DNA of 64,000 nucleotides from Herminiimonas fonticola (lineage in GTDB: Bacteria; Pseudomonadota; Gammaproteobacteria; Burkholderiales; Burkholderiaceae_D): the NCBI RefSeq assembly GCF_003293745.1, contig NZ_PTLZ01000002.1:682001-746000 (forward strand), written 5' to 3'. Made by a program: the position numbers and the translations under genes. Shown here in pieces: positions 41,927 through 51,242 of this stretch; the stretch's first letter is position 1; each line of letters opens with the position of its first letter. Below the pieces are notes generated by a model, which did no database searches, was not told the origin of the DNA, and saw only the letters and a list, made by a program, of their open reading frames with translations.

Positions 41927-44131
41927 ATGGAAATTAAGGTCAACTTTCTCGACAAGCTTCGTCTGGAAGCCAAGTTCGATGACTTCACGGTAATCGCCGA
42001 CCAGCCTATCCGCTATAAAGGCGATGGCTCGGCGCCAGGTCCCTTTGATTACTTTCTGGCTTCATCGGCTTTGTGCGCGGCTTATTTTGTGAAGTTGTAC
42101 TGCAACACTCGCAACATTCCTACCGAAAATATCCGTCTGTCTCAGAATAATATTGTTGATCCGGAAAACCGTTACCAGCAGATTTTCAAGATTCAGGTCG
42201 AGTTGCCAGCAGATATCTCGGAGTCAGACCGCCGAGGTATTTTGCGCTCCATCGACCGTTGTACAGTGAAGAAAGTAGTGCAGGCAGGGCCAGAGTTTGT
42301 GATTGAAGAGGTAGAGAACCTCGATGCCGACGCTCAGGCCTTGCTGACCTTGACGCCGGCTGCTGATGCCAGCACCTATATCGCGGGCAAGGATCTGCCG
42401 CTGGAGCAAACCATCGCCAATATGTCGGGCTTGTTGGCGGATCTGGGCATCAAGATTGAAATCGCTTCGTGGCGCAATATCATTCCCAATGTGTGGTCGC
42501 TGCATATCCGTGATGCGCATTCGCCTATGTGTTTTACCAACGGCAAGGGATCGACGAAGGAAAGTGCGCTGGCATCTGCCTTGGGCGAATATCTCGAGCG
42601 ACTGAGCAACAACCATTTCTATGCCGGCACGTTTTGGGGCGAAGACATCGCGAACGCAGAGTTTGTGCATTACCCGAACGAGCGCTGGTTCAAGCCTGGC
42701 CGTAAGGATGCGCTGCCGCCTGACATTCTGGATGAGTACTGTCTGCAAATTTACAATCCCGATGGCGAGCTGCGTGGCTCGCATCTGGTCGATACCAACT
42801 CCGGCAATACGCAGCGTGGCATCTGTTCGTTGCCGTATGTGCGACAGTCGGACGGCGAGGTCGTGTATTTCCCGTCCAACCTGGTCGAAAACCTCTACGT
42901 CAGCAATGGGATGAGCGCCGGGAATACGCTGGTCGAAGCGCAGGTGCAATGTCTGTCGGAGATTTTTGAAAGGGCGGTTAAACGCGAAATTCTGGAGGGT
43001 GAAATCGCCTTGCCGGATGTGCCGCAGGAAGTACTGGCGAAATACCCTGGCATTCTGGCCGGCATTCAGGGCTTGGAAGAACAAGGCTTTCCGGTGCTGG
43101 TGAAGGATGCGTCGCTGGGCGGTGTGTACCCAGTGATGTGCGTCACATTGATGAACCCGCGCACAGGTGGTGTCTTTGCATCGTTCGGCGCACACCCAAG
43201 TTTGGAGGTGGCTCTGGAACGCAGTCTGACGGAATTGCTGCAGGGCCGCAGTTTTGAAGGCTTGAATGATTTGCCTCGGCCCACCTTTGCAAGTGAGGCC
43301 GTGACTGAGCCAAATAACTTTGTCGAACACTTCATCGATTCCAGCGGCATCGTGTCGTGGCGTTTTTTCAGTGCGAAGGCTGATTACGATTTTGTTGAGT
43401 GGGATTTTTCTGGCCAAGGTGAAAACTCCAATGCCGAGGAAGCCGCGACCTTGTTTGGCATTCTCGAAGAGATGGGCAAAGAGGTTTACACGGCAGTGTA
43501 TGACCAGCTAGGCGCCGTGGCCTGCCGGATTCTGGTGCCGGGGTATTCCGAGGTTTATCCGATAGAAGATTTGATCTGGGATAACACCAACAAGGCGCTG
43601 CTGTTCCGCGCCGATATCCTGAACCTGCATCGCCTGGACGACGACAACCTGGACGCACTGCTTGAGCGTCTGGAGAACAATGAGCTGGATGATTACGGCG
43701 ACATCGCCACCTTGATAGGCATCGAATTTGACGAAAATACGGACTGGGGTCAACTAACCGTTCTAGAGTTGAAGTTGCTGATCAATCTCGCCTTGCAGCA
43801 ATTTGAGGAGGCGCATGACCTGGTGGGAGCCTTCCTGCAGTACAACGACAACACAGTCGAGCGCGGATTGTTTTATCAAGCCTTGAATGTGGTGCTGGAG
43901 GTGTTGCTGGATGAAGAGTTGGAACTGGATGATTACGTAGTCAATTTCCGACGGATGTTTGGCAACGTCCGGATGGACGCAGTGCTGGGCTCAGTGGACG
44001 GCAGCGTGCGCTTCTTCGGCTTGACGCCAACGAGTATCGAGCTGGACGGACTCGACAGGCACCATCGTCTGATCGACAGCTACAAAAAATTGCACGTCGC
44101 GCGGGCTAAAGCAGCGGCTACATCAAGTTAG
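41927..44131 (+). CDS. OsmC-YcaO fusion protein
   Basis: A 734-residue two-domain protein. Residues 1-140 are an OsmC/Ohr-like domain with a redox Cys pair, Cys50 in FLASSALCAAYF and Cys112 in SIDRCTVKKVV. Residues 180-600 are a YcaO ATP-grasp-like domain with GKGSTKESALASALGEYLERLSN and QCLSEIFERAVKREILEG, which carry the Glu ligands for Mg-ATP. The C-terminal 130 residues are Asp/Glu/Leu-rich (TPR-like). YcaO activates amide backbones; E. coli YcaO is linked to methylthiolation of ribosomal protein S12. Start 41927 matches the domain; GTG 41840 is possible. Confidence 0.9.
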   Translation: MEIKVNFLDKLRLEAKFDDFTVIADQPIRYKGDGSAPGPFDYFLASSALCAAYFVKLYCNTRNIPTENIRLSQNNIVDPENRYQQIFKIQVELPADISESDRRGILRSIDRCTVKKVVQAGPEFVIEEVENLDADAQALLTLTPAADASTYIAGKDLPLEQTIANMSGLLADLGIKIEIASWRNIIPNVWSLHIRDAHSPMCFTNGKGSTKESALASALGEYLERLSNNHFYAGTFWGEDIANAEFVHYPNERWFKPGRKDALPPDILDEYCLQIYNPDGELRGSHLVDTNSGNTQRGICSLPYVRQSDGEVVYFPSNLVENLYVSNGMSAGNTLVEAQVQCLSEIFERAVKREILEGEIALPDVPQEVLAKYPGILAGIQGLEEQGFPVLVKDASLGGVYPVMCVTLMNPRTGGVFASFGAHPSLEVALERSLTELLQGRSFEGLNDLPRPTFASEAVTEPNNFVEHFIDSSGIVSWRFFSAKADYDFVEWDFSGQGENSNAEEAATLFGILEEMGKEVYTAVYDQLGAVACRILVPGYSEVYPIEDLIWDNTNKALLFRADILNLHRLDDDNLDALLERLENNELDDYGDIATLIGIEFDENTDWGQLTVLELKLLINLALQQFEEAHDLVGAFLQYNDNTVERGLFYQALNVVLEVLLDEELELDDYVVNFRRMFGNVRMDAVLGSVDGSVRFFGLTPTSIELDGLDRHHRLIDSYKKLHVARAKAAATSS

Positions 44132-44247
44132 GATTGCGAGTCATGGCTGGATGCGACGATGTCGTTCATCCAGCACAAACGCATGTTCGATAGCAGAGCG
44201 ACCATTTGCACCAGCGTGCATCAGTTGGGGCAATATCCTCTTCCGAT

Positions 44248-44268
44248 CTCGGATTCAACCAGTCGATG
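44248..44268. repeat. Repeat arm before the small lipoprotein
   Basis: GGATTCAACCAGTCGATG resembles the left arm of repeat copy A (GGATTCAACCGGTCAATG; 16 of 18 bases). It ends 18 bases before the lipoprotein start. Confidence 0.4.
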
Positions 44269-44285
44269 AAAAAAAGGAAAAAGAA

Positions 44286-44606
44286 ATGCGATTTGCTCAA
44301 ATTGGCTCTGCTGCATGCCTCTATATTTCGGTTTTGCTCATTAGTGGGTGCGCTACTCCGTACTTGAAACCCACTTCGGAACAGGCTTCGAGCGCTAGTC
44401 AGGAGCCAACCTTCTGCCTGCAAAGCAATGATATGAGTTGTTCAATTACCGCAGATCCAGCAGTTCAACCTGAGCCTCGCAAGAACTGTCACCAGCTCCC
44501 GGAGGGGTTTGATCCTGAAAAAGATTCGGGCGCTTGTCCAATAGAAAACGTATGGGGCACAGGCCGTCGTGGAGGATACCAGTGCTGTAAGCGTCCACCT
44601 GTTTAA
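44286..44606 (+). CDS. Small Cys-rich lipoprotein
   Basis: A 106-residue predicted lipoprotein. The signal peptide ends in the lipobox LISGC with Cys22; the preceding AAGG supports ATG 44286. The mature part is rich in Ser, Pro and Glu and contains six further Cys, including a CC pair near the end (GGYQCCKRPPV), suggesting disulfide bonds in the periplasm. I recognise no family. It lies between two arms of the dispersed repeat, like cargo. A bidirectional terminator follows. Confidence 0.7.
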   Translation: MRFAQIGSAACLYISVLLISGCATPYLKPTSEQASSASQEPTFCLQSNDMSCSITADPAVQPEPRKNCHQLPEGFDPEKDSGACPIENVWGTGRRGGYQCCKRPPV

Positions 44607-44666
44607 TTACCGGGCTACGACTTGGCCGACCAGATATATGTTGCTGTGTGCGTGTTAATAACTAAG

Positions 44667-44686
44667 TTGCCGATAGCGGACCTTGG
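44667..44686. repeat. Repeat arm after the small lipoprotein
   Basis: TTGCCGATAGCGGACCTTGG contains GCCGATAGCGGAC, shared with the right arm of copy A at 23915-23927. Confidence 0.45.
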
Positions 44687-44707
44687 TATCAAATAAGCAC
44701 GAGAATA

Positions 44708-44744
44708 AAAAAGGGCAGACACATTTGAAATGTCTGCCCTTTTT
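44708..44744. terminator. Bidirectional intrinsic terminator
   Basis: AAAAAGGGCAGACA pairs exactly with TGTCTGCCCTTTTT around a nine-base loop. It lies between the convergent lipoprotein and MFS genes and can serve both. Confidence 0.92.
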
Positions 44745-44768
44745 ATTTGCGAAGCTAGTCGCTAAAGA

Positions 44769-46112
44769 TTAATTGCGAATCTGTAGTGAGCGGTTGAGGC
44801 TCAATGCAGCCAGCGAGCCAAAGGCGCCGGACAGCAAATACAAGCTGACATAGCCGAGGCCAAAATGCGCTGACAGGCCCAGTGCAACCAACGGTGCAAA
44901 ACCTGCACCAACCAGCCATGCAAGATCGGAAGTCAGCGCGGCACCGGTGTAGCGGTATTTGGCAGGGAAGTTTGCCGAAACCGCACCAGCAGCTTGACCA
45001 TATGACAAGCCCAGCAGGCCAAAGCCGAGGATCACGAAAAGATCCTGACCTTCAGGTCCGCCATCCATCAGCATAGGTACAAAGGCGCTGAAGATCGCGA
45101 TCAATACAGCCAGCGTACCCAGTGTGGTGCGACGACCGAAGCGATCGGCAATCAGACCAGACGCTACAACGCCGACAGCCGCCAATGCCGCTCCCCACAT
45201 TTGAACGTGCAGGAAGACGCTGATGGAGCGCGCCGAGTACAGGTTGATCCACGACAGCGGGAATACCGTCACAAGGTGAAACAGCGCGTAACTTGCCAGT
45301 GCTGCCAGCGCACCGATGACCAAGTTGCGGCCTTGCGAACGGGTGATTTCCACGACGCCGGTTGGCTCCAGTTCCTGTTCATCCAGCAGGCGGCTGTATT
45401 CTGGTGTCGATACCAGGCGCAGACGAGCAAACAGCGCTACCACGTTGATGGCAAATGCGACATAGAAGGGATAGCGCCAGCCCCAGTCAAGAAAATCGGC
45501 TCTGGGAATAGTCGATATCAGGTAAGCAAACAAACCAGCGGCAATAATGAAACCGACTGGCGCACCGAGTTGTCCCAACATCGCATACCAGCCACGTTTG
45601 TTTTGCGGGGCGTTAAGCGCAAGCAGGGAAGGCAGGCCATCCCATGAACCGCCCAGCGCAATACCTTGGCCTATGCGTAATAGTGACAACGCGATAATTG
45701 CGGTTGCTCCCATATGCGCGTAAGTCGGCAGGAACGCGATGCCAGCAGTAGAAAAGCCGAGCAAAAAGAGGGCTAGTGTCAGTTTTGCTTCACGACTAAA
45801 ATGTCGCTGAATTGCCATGAAGGCAATAGTGCCGAATGGCCGTGCAATAAATGCAAATGAAAAGATGGTGAAGGCGTACAGCGTACCTTCAAGCGGTTCG
45901 GCAAAAGGAAAAAATACCGCCGGAAAGACCAGTACCGACGCAATTGCATAGACAAAAAAATCGAAGTATTCCGACGCGCGGCCTATGACGACGCCGATGG
46001 CAATTTCGCCGGGGGCGATTTGGCTGTGCCTGGTATTAAGCAGGCGTGGGCCATTGCCAGGTGAGGCAAGCCGTGAATCGGGTGGAAGTTCAGTGTTATA
46101 AGTGCTGTCCAT
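44769..46112 (-). CDS. MFS metabolite:H+ symporter
   Basis: A 447-residue transporter of the sugar-porter/MHS branch (ProP, KgtP, ShiA-like). Marks are IAIGVVIGRASEYFDFFVYAIASVLVFP in helix 1, FAFIARPFGTIAFMAIQRHFSREAKL, and ADRFGRRTTLG in the second half. ATG 46112 follows GGAGG by nine bases; the longer frame is Arg/Lys-rich and unlikely. Members take up organic acids or betaines with protons. It is divergent from cyoA, and the shared 155-base gap holds a palindrome. Confidence 0.88.
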   Translation of the reverse strand: MDSTYNTELPPDSRLASPGNGPRLLNTRHSQIAPGEIAIGVVIGRASEYFDFFVYAIASVLVFPAVFFPFAEPLEGTLYAFTIFSFAFIARPFGTIAFMAIQRHFSREAKLTLALFLLGFSTAGIAFLPTYAHMGATAIIALSLLRIGQGIALGGSWDGLPSLLALNAPQNKRGWYAMLGQLGAPVGFIIAAGLFAYLISTIPRADFLDWGWRYPFYVAFAINVVALFARLRLVSTPEYSRLLDEQELEPTGVVEITRSQGRNLVIGALAALASYALFHLVTVFPLSWINLYSARSISVFLHVQMWGAALAAVGVVASGLIADRFGRRTTLGTLAVLIAIFSAFVPMLMDGGPEGQDLFVILGFGLLGLSYGQAAGAVSANFPAKYRYTGAALTSDLAWLVGAGFAPLVALGLSAHFGLGYVSLYLLSGAFGSLAALSLNRSLQIRN

Positions 46113-46189
46113 AATCTTGGCCTCCGTATCGATTTTATTAATCAACGCGCCGACGTTACCCCACTTCCACAGGTCCCTGACCTCTAGGG

Positions 46190-46206
46190 TGGGACAAAAC
46201 GTCCTA
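46190..46206. promoter_or_regulatory. Palindrome between MFS and cyoA
   Basis: TGGGAC-AAAAC-GTCCTA (46190-46206) is a near-perfect dyad, preceded by GTCCC (46174) that can also pair with GGGAC. It lies 62 bases before cyoA, where an activator or repressor site is expected. The binding protein is unknown; RegA encoded downstream is one candidate. Confidence 0.4.
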
Positions 46207-46267
46207 TCGGCAACGCGCGCTGTTTGTATTACATTAGCACGATCTTCCAACCTCCGTAATGCATTGA

Positions 46268-47302
46268 ATGACTTCTTTGATAACTCGTCGCGGATTATTG
46301 TTGTTACCACTCGTGTTGCTTGCAGGCTGCGACTTGGTGGTGCTCAATCCTTCCGGTGACATAGCTGCACAACAGGGGCAACTGATTGTTGTTTCTACGC
46401 TATTGATGCTGTTGATCATCGTCCCGGTGATCGCTCTGACTATATTTTTTGCCTGGCGCTATCGGCAAAGCAATACAACAGCTAAATATGATCCTGATTG
46501 GGATCACTCCACTCAACTCGAACTGGTGATCTGGGGCGCTCCGCTTCTGATCATTATTGTTCTCGGCGCGATTACATGGATCAGCACGCATACGCTGGAT
46601 CCATATCGTCCGCTGGACAGGCTGGATGCTGATCGCCCGATCTCAGCCGCTGCCCAGCCGATCACGATTGAGGTCGTGGCACTCGATTGGAAATGGCTGT
46701 TCATCTATCCTGAACAAGGCATTGCGACCGTCAACGAATTGGCTACGCCGATTGACGTTCCTGTGCGCTTCAAGATCACCGCATCGACTGTGATGAATTC
46801 GTTCTACATCCCTGCGTTGGCTGGCCAGATCTATGCAATGCCAGGCATGCAAACGCAATTGAATGCAGTCATCAACAAAGAAGGCGTCTACGACGGTTTC
46901 TCCGCGAACTTCAGCGGCGATGGTTTCTCGCACATGCGCTTCAAGTATCACGGCATGGAAGTGGCGGACTTCGACAAGTGGGTGAAAAAAGTCAAAGCTG
47001 AAAGCAACTCGCTGGATCGTACAAGCTACACCGCGCTGGAAGCTCCTAGCGAACGCGAACCTGTGCGTTACTACGGCAAAGTCGCTCCAGACTTGTACGG
47101 CGCGATCTTGAATCGTTGCGTTGCCGAAGGCACGGTCTGCATGGACAAAATGATGCATGACGATGCAAACCGCATGAAGATTGATGCGGCTGCCAAGAAT
47201 TTCCTTAAAGACGGAAACGTATCCCGTGTCGCGCAAATCGACGCTGCGGTATGCACTTCGTCCACCAATTTAGTGAAGAGTAATGATGCTAGAGCATATT
47301 GA
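46268..47302 (+). CDS. cyoA: Cytochrome o ubiquinol oxidase subunit II
   Basis: A 344-residue inner membrane lipoprotein subunit. The signal ends LLAGC with Cys21, followed by two transmembrane helices (about 38-62 and 85-108) and a periplasmic cupredoxin-like domain with [21 protein letters not shown]. The CuA ligands are absent ([17 protein letters not shown] in place of a CSxxC site), as in quinol oxidases. It opens the cyoABCD operon and overlaps cyoB by 20 bases. Confidence 0.94.
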   Translation: MTSLITRRGLLLLPLVLLAGCDLVVLNPSGDIAAQQGQLIVVSTLLMLLIIVPVIALTIFFAWRYRQSNTTAKYDPDWDHSTQLELVIWGAPLLIIIVLGAITWISTHTLDPYRPLDRLDADRPISAAAQPITIEVVALDWKWLFIYPEQGIATVNELATPIDVPVRFKITASTVMNSFYIPALAGQIYAMPGMQTQLNAVINKEGVYDGFSANFSGDGFSHMRFKYHGMEVADFDKWVKKVKAESNSLDRTSYTALEAPSEREPVRYYGKVAPDLYGAILNRCVAEGTVCMDKMMHDDANRMKIDAAAKNFLKDGNVSRVAQIDAAVCTSSTNLVKSNDARAY

Positions 47303-49289
47303 TCTGACGAAGCTTATCTTCGGTCGTCTGAGCTGGGACGCGATCCCGTTTCACGAACCTATCTTGCTGGTAACGTTCGGCATGGTGGTGCTCGGTGGCG
47401 CTGCACTGTTGGGCGCGATGACTTATTTCCGCGTGTGGGGCACTTTGTGGCGCGATTGGATTACCAGTATCGATCACAAGAAAATCGGCATCATGTACAT
47501 GATTCTCGGTTTGGTCATGTTGATGCGCGGCTTTGCCGATGCATTGATGATGCGTGCCCAACAGGCTATCGCTTTTGGCGACAATCCTGGCTTTCTGCCA
47601 CCGCATCATTACGATCAAGTCTTTACTGCGCACGGCGTGATCATGATTTTCTTCGTGGCGATGCCGCTGGTAACCGGTTTGATGAACTATGTCGTGCCTT
47701 TGCAAATCGGCGCACGTGACGTTGCTTTCCCGTTCCTGAATAACTTCAGCTTCTGGATGACGACCTTCGGTGGCGGATTGACGATGGCTTCGCTGTTCGT
47801 CGGTGAATTTGCACGTACTGGCTGGCTGGCATATCCGCCGCTGTCCGGTATTTTGGCCAGCCCGGGAGTAGGGGTCGACTATTACATCTGGTCACTGCAG
47901 GTGGCCGGCGTAGGGACCTTGCTGTCCGGCGTCAACCTGATTGCAACCATCGTCAAGATGCGCGCACCAGGCATGGATATGATGAAGATGCCGGTGTTCA
48001 CTTGGACTGCCTTGTGCACCAACGTGTTGATCGTCGCTGCTTTCCCTATCCTGACCGCTGTGCTGGCAATGTTGTCGCTGGATCGCGTATTTGATACCAA
48101 CTTCTTCACGAACGACTTGGGCGGCAACGCCATGATGTACGTGAACTTGATCTGGATCTGGGGCCATCCTGAAGTCTACATTCTGATTCTGCCGCTGTTC
48201 GGCGTGTTCTCGGAAGTCGTATCGACATTCTCGGCCAAGCGTTTGTTCGGTTACACCTCGATGGTGTACGCGACTGTCGTTATCACGATTCTGTCTTACC
48301 TGGTTTGGCTGCATCACTTCTTCACGATGGGTTCCGGCGCGAGTGTCAACTCGTTCTTCGGTATCACAACGATGATTATTTCGATTCCGACCGGCGCGAA
48401 GATTTTCAACTGGTTGTTCACGATGTATCGCGGCCGTATTCGTTTCGAATTGCCGATGTTGTGGACCATGGGCTTCATGATCACATTCGTGATCGGCGGT
48501 ATGACCGGCGTGTTGCTGGCTGTTCCACCAGCTGACTTCGTATTGCATAACAGCCTGTTCCTGATCGCTCACTTCCACAACGTGATCATCGGTGGTGTGG
48601 TGTTCGGTGTGTTCGCCGCGATCAACTACTGGTTCCCGAAAGCATTCGGCTTCAAGCTGGACGTGTTCTGGGGTAAATGCTCGTTCTGGTTCTGGCTCGT
48701 CGGTTTCTGGATGGCGTTCATGCCGTTGTACGTATTGGGTCTGATGGGCGTAACGCGTCGTATGAGTCAGTTCCAGGATCCATCGCTGCAAATCTGGTTC
48801 CAGATTGCTGCTGTCGGTGCAGTCCTGATTGCGTTGGGTATCGGCTCGATGTTCATGCAGTTCTATGTCAGCTTCAAACGTCGCAAGGAATTGCGCGATG
48901 TGACTGGCGATCCATGGAATGGCCGTACGCTGGAATGGTCGACTTCGTCGCCGCCGCCAGATTACAACTTCGCATTCACACCACGTGTACATGACAATGA
49001 CACATGGGCTGACATGAAGAAAAATGGCTACACGCGTCCATTGACGGGCTACACCTCGATTCACATGCCGAAAAATACGGCAGCCGGTTTCATCATCTCT
49101 GCATTGAGTGCGGCGATCGGTTTCTGCCTGATCTGGCACATGTGGCTGGGTGCTGGCGTCGTGTTCGTTACCATGATGGCAGCCATCATTATTCATACCT
49201 TTAATTACAAACGCGATTTCTACATCCCGGCGGAAGAAGTAACCCGCACGGAAGAAGCTCGCACACGTTTGCTGGAAAGCCATGTCTGA
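47283..49289 (+). CDS. cyoB: Cytochrome o ubiquinol oxidase subunit I
   Basis: The 668-residue catalytic subunit with fifteen predicted helices. Haem and copper ligands are visible: [29 protein letters not shown] with the His-Tyr crosslink pair, [11 protein letters not shown] for two CuB His, and [12 protein letters not shown] for the high- and low-spin haem His. It reduces oxygen to water and pumps protons using ubiquinol. Both ATGs at 47283 and 47286 are possible. Order and overlaps match the canonical cyo operon. Confidence 0.96.
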   Translation: MMLEHIDLTKLIFGRLSWDAIPFHEPILLVTFGMVVLGGAALLGAMTYFRVWGTLWRDWITSIDHKKIGIMYMILGLVMLMRGFADALMMRAQQAIAFGDNPGFLPPHHYDQVFTAHGVIMIFFVAMPLVTGLMNYVVPLQIGARDVAFPFLNNFSFWMTTFGGGLTMASLFVGEFARTGWLAYPPLSGILASPGVGVDYYIWSLQVAGVGTLLSGVNLIATIVKMRAPGMDMMKMPVFTWTALCTNVLIVAAFPILTAVLAMLSLDRVFDTNFFTNDLGGNAMMYVNLIWIWGHPEVYILILPLFGVFSEVVSTFSAKRLFGYTSMVYATVVITILSYLVWLHHFFTMGSGASVNSFFGITTMIISIPTGAKIFNWLFTMYRGRIRFELPMLWTMGFMITFVIGGMTGVLLAVPPADFVLHNSLFLIAHFHNVIIGGVVFGVFAAINYWFPKAFGFKLDVFWGKCSFWFWLVGFWMAFMPLYVLGLMGVTRRMSQFQDPSLQIWFQIAAVGAVLIALGIGSMFMQFYVSFKRRKELRDVTGDPWNGRTLEWSTSSPPPDYNFAFTPRVHDNDTWADMKKNGYTRPLTGYTSIHMPKNTAAGFIISALSAAIGFCLIWHMWLGAGVVFVTMMAAIIIHTFNYKRDFYIPAEEVTRTEEARTRLLESHV

Positions 49290-49929
49290 AATTACTGCAA
49301 CTTCTGCCAGCGCATTGAGCGCTGATCTTGGCGCGGATCCGAGCGCTCGTTATTACGTGCAAGAGCATCATCCGGAAAACAGCACCTTGCTGGGTTTCTG
49401 GTTGTATCTGATGAGCGATTGTCTGATTTTCGCGTGTCTGTTCGCAACCTACGCTGTACTGGGTCGCAACTACGCGGGCGGCCCTACCGGTGCCGAATTA
49501 TTCGACCTGCCGCTGGTGGCGATGAACACGGCATTCCTGTTGTTGTCGTCGATTACCTACGGCTTTGCCATGCTGGAATCGCAACGTAAAAACCTGCGTG
49601 CCACCATGATCTGGCTGGCAGTGACCGGTTTGTTCGGCTTGGCCTTCCTGGCGTTGGAACTGTACGAATTCCATCATTTGATTCATGTGGGCGCAGGTCC
49701 ACACCGCAGCGGTTTCCTGACAGCGTTCTTCGCACTGGTGGCGACTCACGGTTTGCACGTTACTTTCGGTATCGTGTGGTTGGTAACCTTGATGTTCCAA
49801 CTCAAGCGCCACGGCCTGATTCCTGAAAACGGCCGTCGCCTGATGTGCCTGTCCATGTTCTGGCATTTCCTGGACGTGATCTGGATCGGCGTCTTTACCT
49901 TTGTTTATCTGATGGGAGTTTTGCCATGA
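49282..49929 (+). CDS. cyoC: Cytochrome o ubiquinol oxidase subunit III
   Basis: A 215-residue five-helix subunit. [25 protein letters not shown] is the first helix of the short, quinol-oxidase form of subunit III, and [38 protein letters not shown] is the conserved centre. It overlaps cyoB by eight bases and shares ATGA with cyoD. Confidence 0.94.
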   Translation: MSEITATSASALSADLGADPSARYYVQEHHPENSTLLGFWLYLMSDCLIFACLFATYAVLGRNYAGGPTGAELFDLPLVAMNTAFLLLSSITYGFAMLESQRKNLRATMIWLAVTGLFGLAFLALELYEFHHLIHVGAGPHRSGFLTAFFALVATHGLHVTFGIVWLVTLMFQLKRHGLIPENGRRLMCLSMFWHFLDVIWIGVFTFVYLMGVLP

Positions 49930-50357
49930 GCGATCATCACGCACATGCCGATCACGGTCATCACGGCCACGAAGACCATGTTGATCATGGCAGCCTGAAA
50001 AGCTATTCGATTGGTTTCATCCTGTCGGTTATCCTGACAGCGATTCCATTCTGGCTGGTCATGGGTAAGGTCATCACCGACTCCAGCACTACGGGTTTCG
50101 TTCTTCTTGGTTTTGCGGCAGTACAAATCGTGGTTCACATGATTTACTTCCTGCACATGAATACCAAATCCGAAGGTGGCTGGTCGATGCTGGCTCTGGT
50201 GTTTACCATCATGGTGGTTGTCATCATGTTGGCAGGCTCCATCTGGGTCATGTATCACCTCAACACCAACATGATGCCGCACATGATCGATCCGACTGGC
50301 GAAGCACACATTCCATCGGCAGTACATGATGCAGCGTCACACATGAACCATAAATAA
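49926..50357 (+). CDS. cyoD: Cytochrome o ubiquinol oxidase subunit IV, His-rich N-terminus
   Basis: A 143-residue subunit with three helices (FILSVILTAIPFWLVMG, GFVLLGFAAVQIVVHMIYFLHM, MLALVFTIMVVVIMLAGSIWVMYHL). The first 22 residues hold ten His ([21 protein letters not shown]), longer than the E. coli protein, perhaps binding copper or another metal. ATG 49926 overlaps the cyoC stop as ATGA. Its own stop overlaps the next start as TAATG. Confidence 0.92.
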   Translation: MSDHHAHADHGHHGHEDHVDHGSLKSYSIGFILSVILTAIPFWLVMGKVITDSSTTGFVLLGFAAVQIVVHMIYFLHMNTKSEGGWSMLALVFTIMVVVIMLAGSIWVMYHLNTNMMPHMIDPTGEAHIPSAVHDAASHMNHK

Positions 50358-51190
50358 TGGTGCATGAGTTGCAAAACAAGGACGGCTCGGTTTCGCAGGA
50401 AACCGAGCCGTCTTTACGTTCACGCACAACACGCATAGTCTTGGCAGTGTGTGCGCTGGTGTTGTTCGCCGCTTTTGTCGCGCTAGGTACATGGCAGGTT
50501 TATCGTTTGCAATGGAAGCTCGCGCTGATCGAGCGCGTAGACCAACGCGTACATGCAGCGGCAATTGCTGCGCCAGCGCCTGATTGCTGGTCGCAGGTCA
50601 GTGCAGAGAGTGACGAATATCGCCATGTCAATGCAAGCGGTGTCTTTTTGCATGAACTGTCCAGCAAGGTGCAGGCGGTGACGGAACTCGGTGCCGGCTA
50701 CTGGTTGCTGACACCGTTACGCCAAGATGATGGCAGCGTGGTCTTCATCAACCGTGGTTTCATCACGGAAGCGCAGAGCAAGACGATTTTTACCGATCAG
50801 AAAAAAGCAAATCCAGTTGTGCTCGGAAATGGCGAGCGAGTTGTAATCACCGGTTTGTTGCGCATCAACGAACCGGGCGGCGGCTTCTTGCGTAAAAACG
50901 ATATTGCAGGTGATCGCTGGTATTCGCGTGATGTACAGGCGCTGGCGCAGGCTCACAATCTGTCACGCGTAGCGCCTTACTTTATCGATGCAGAAACTGA
51001 TAAAAGCAATTCTTCCAGCAGCGCGGATGCGTCGCTGATCCGTCCGGTTGCCGGCTTGACGATCATCTCATTTCACAATAGCCATATGGTCTATGCACTT
51101 ACTTGGTATGCTCTTGCCTTGATGGTGGCAGGCGCGGCCTTTTGGGTGACGCGCGAAGAGCGCAGGGCAAGGCGATCAAGATCGCATTGA
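50357..51190 (+). CDS. SURF1-family oxidase assembly protein
   Basis: A 277-residue protein with the SURF1 layout: an N-terminal helix (about 28-48), a periplasmic domain with VALGTWQVYRLQWKLALIERVDQRV, GYWLLTPLRQDDGSVVFINRGFI and HMVYALTWYALALMVAGAAFWV as the C-terminal helix. SURF1 helps insert haem into haem-copper oxidases. It is directly coupled to cyoD (TAATG). A strong terminator-like hairpin at 50378-50415 lies inside codons 8-19, so either the start is further downstream or expression is attenuated. Confidence 0.88.
   Translation: MVHELQNKDGSVSQETEPSLRSRTTRIVLAVCALVLFAAFVALGTWQVYRLQWKLALIERVDQRVHAAAIAAPAPDCWSQVSAESDEYRHVNASGVFLHELSSKVQAVTELGAGYWLLTPLRQDDGSVVFINRGFITEAQSKTIFTDQKKANPVVLGNGERVVITGLLRINEPGGGFLRKNDIAGDRWYSRDVQALAQAHNLSRVAPYFIDAETDKSNSSSSADASLIRPVAGLTIISFHNSHMVYALTWYALALMVAGAAFWVTREERRARRSRSH
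50378..50415 (+). terminator. Strong hairpin inside the start of the SURF1 frame
   Basis: GACGGCTCGGTTTC (50381-50394) and GAAACCGAGCCGTC (50399-50412) are exact complements with a four-base loop, preceded by A-rich bases and followed by TTTA. It has the form of an intrinsic terminator 24 bases after the cyoD stop. The T run is short, so leakage is likely. Confidence 0.72.
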
Positions 51191-51242
51191 TTGTCCTGGT
51201 GCGCTGCCAATCGCACCGATTGTATAGACCGAGAAACTGAAG

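Noticed and set aside
42224-43417. 397-residue minus-strand frame opposite the OsmC-YcaO gene
   Set aside because: Shadow frame; Arg/Gln/His-rich, no domain, and the plus-strand protein is clearly real.
47892-49283. 463-residue minus-strand frame opposite cyoB
   Set aside because: Its composition is extreme in His, Gln and Arg, the usual shadow of a membrane-protein gene; cyoB is unambiguous.
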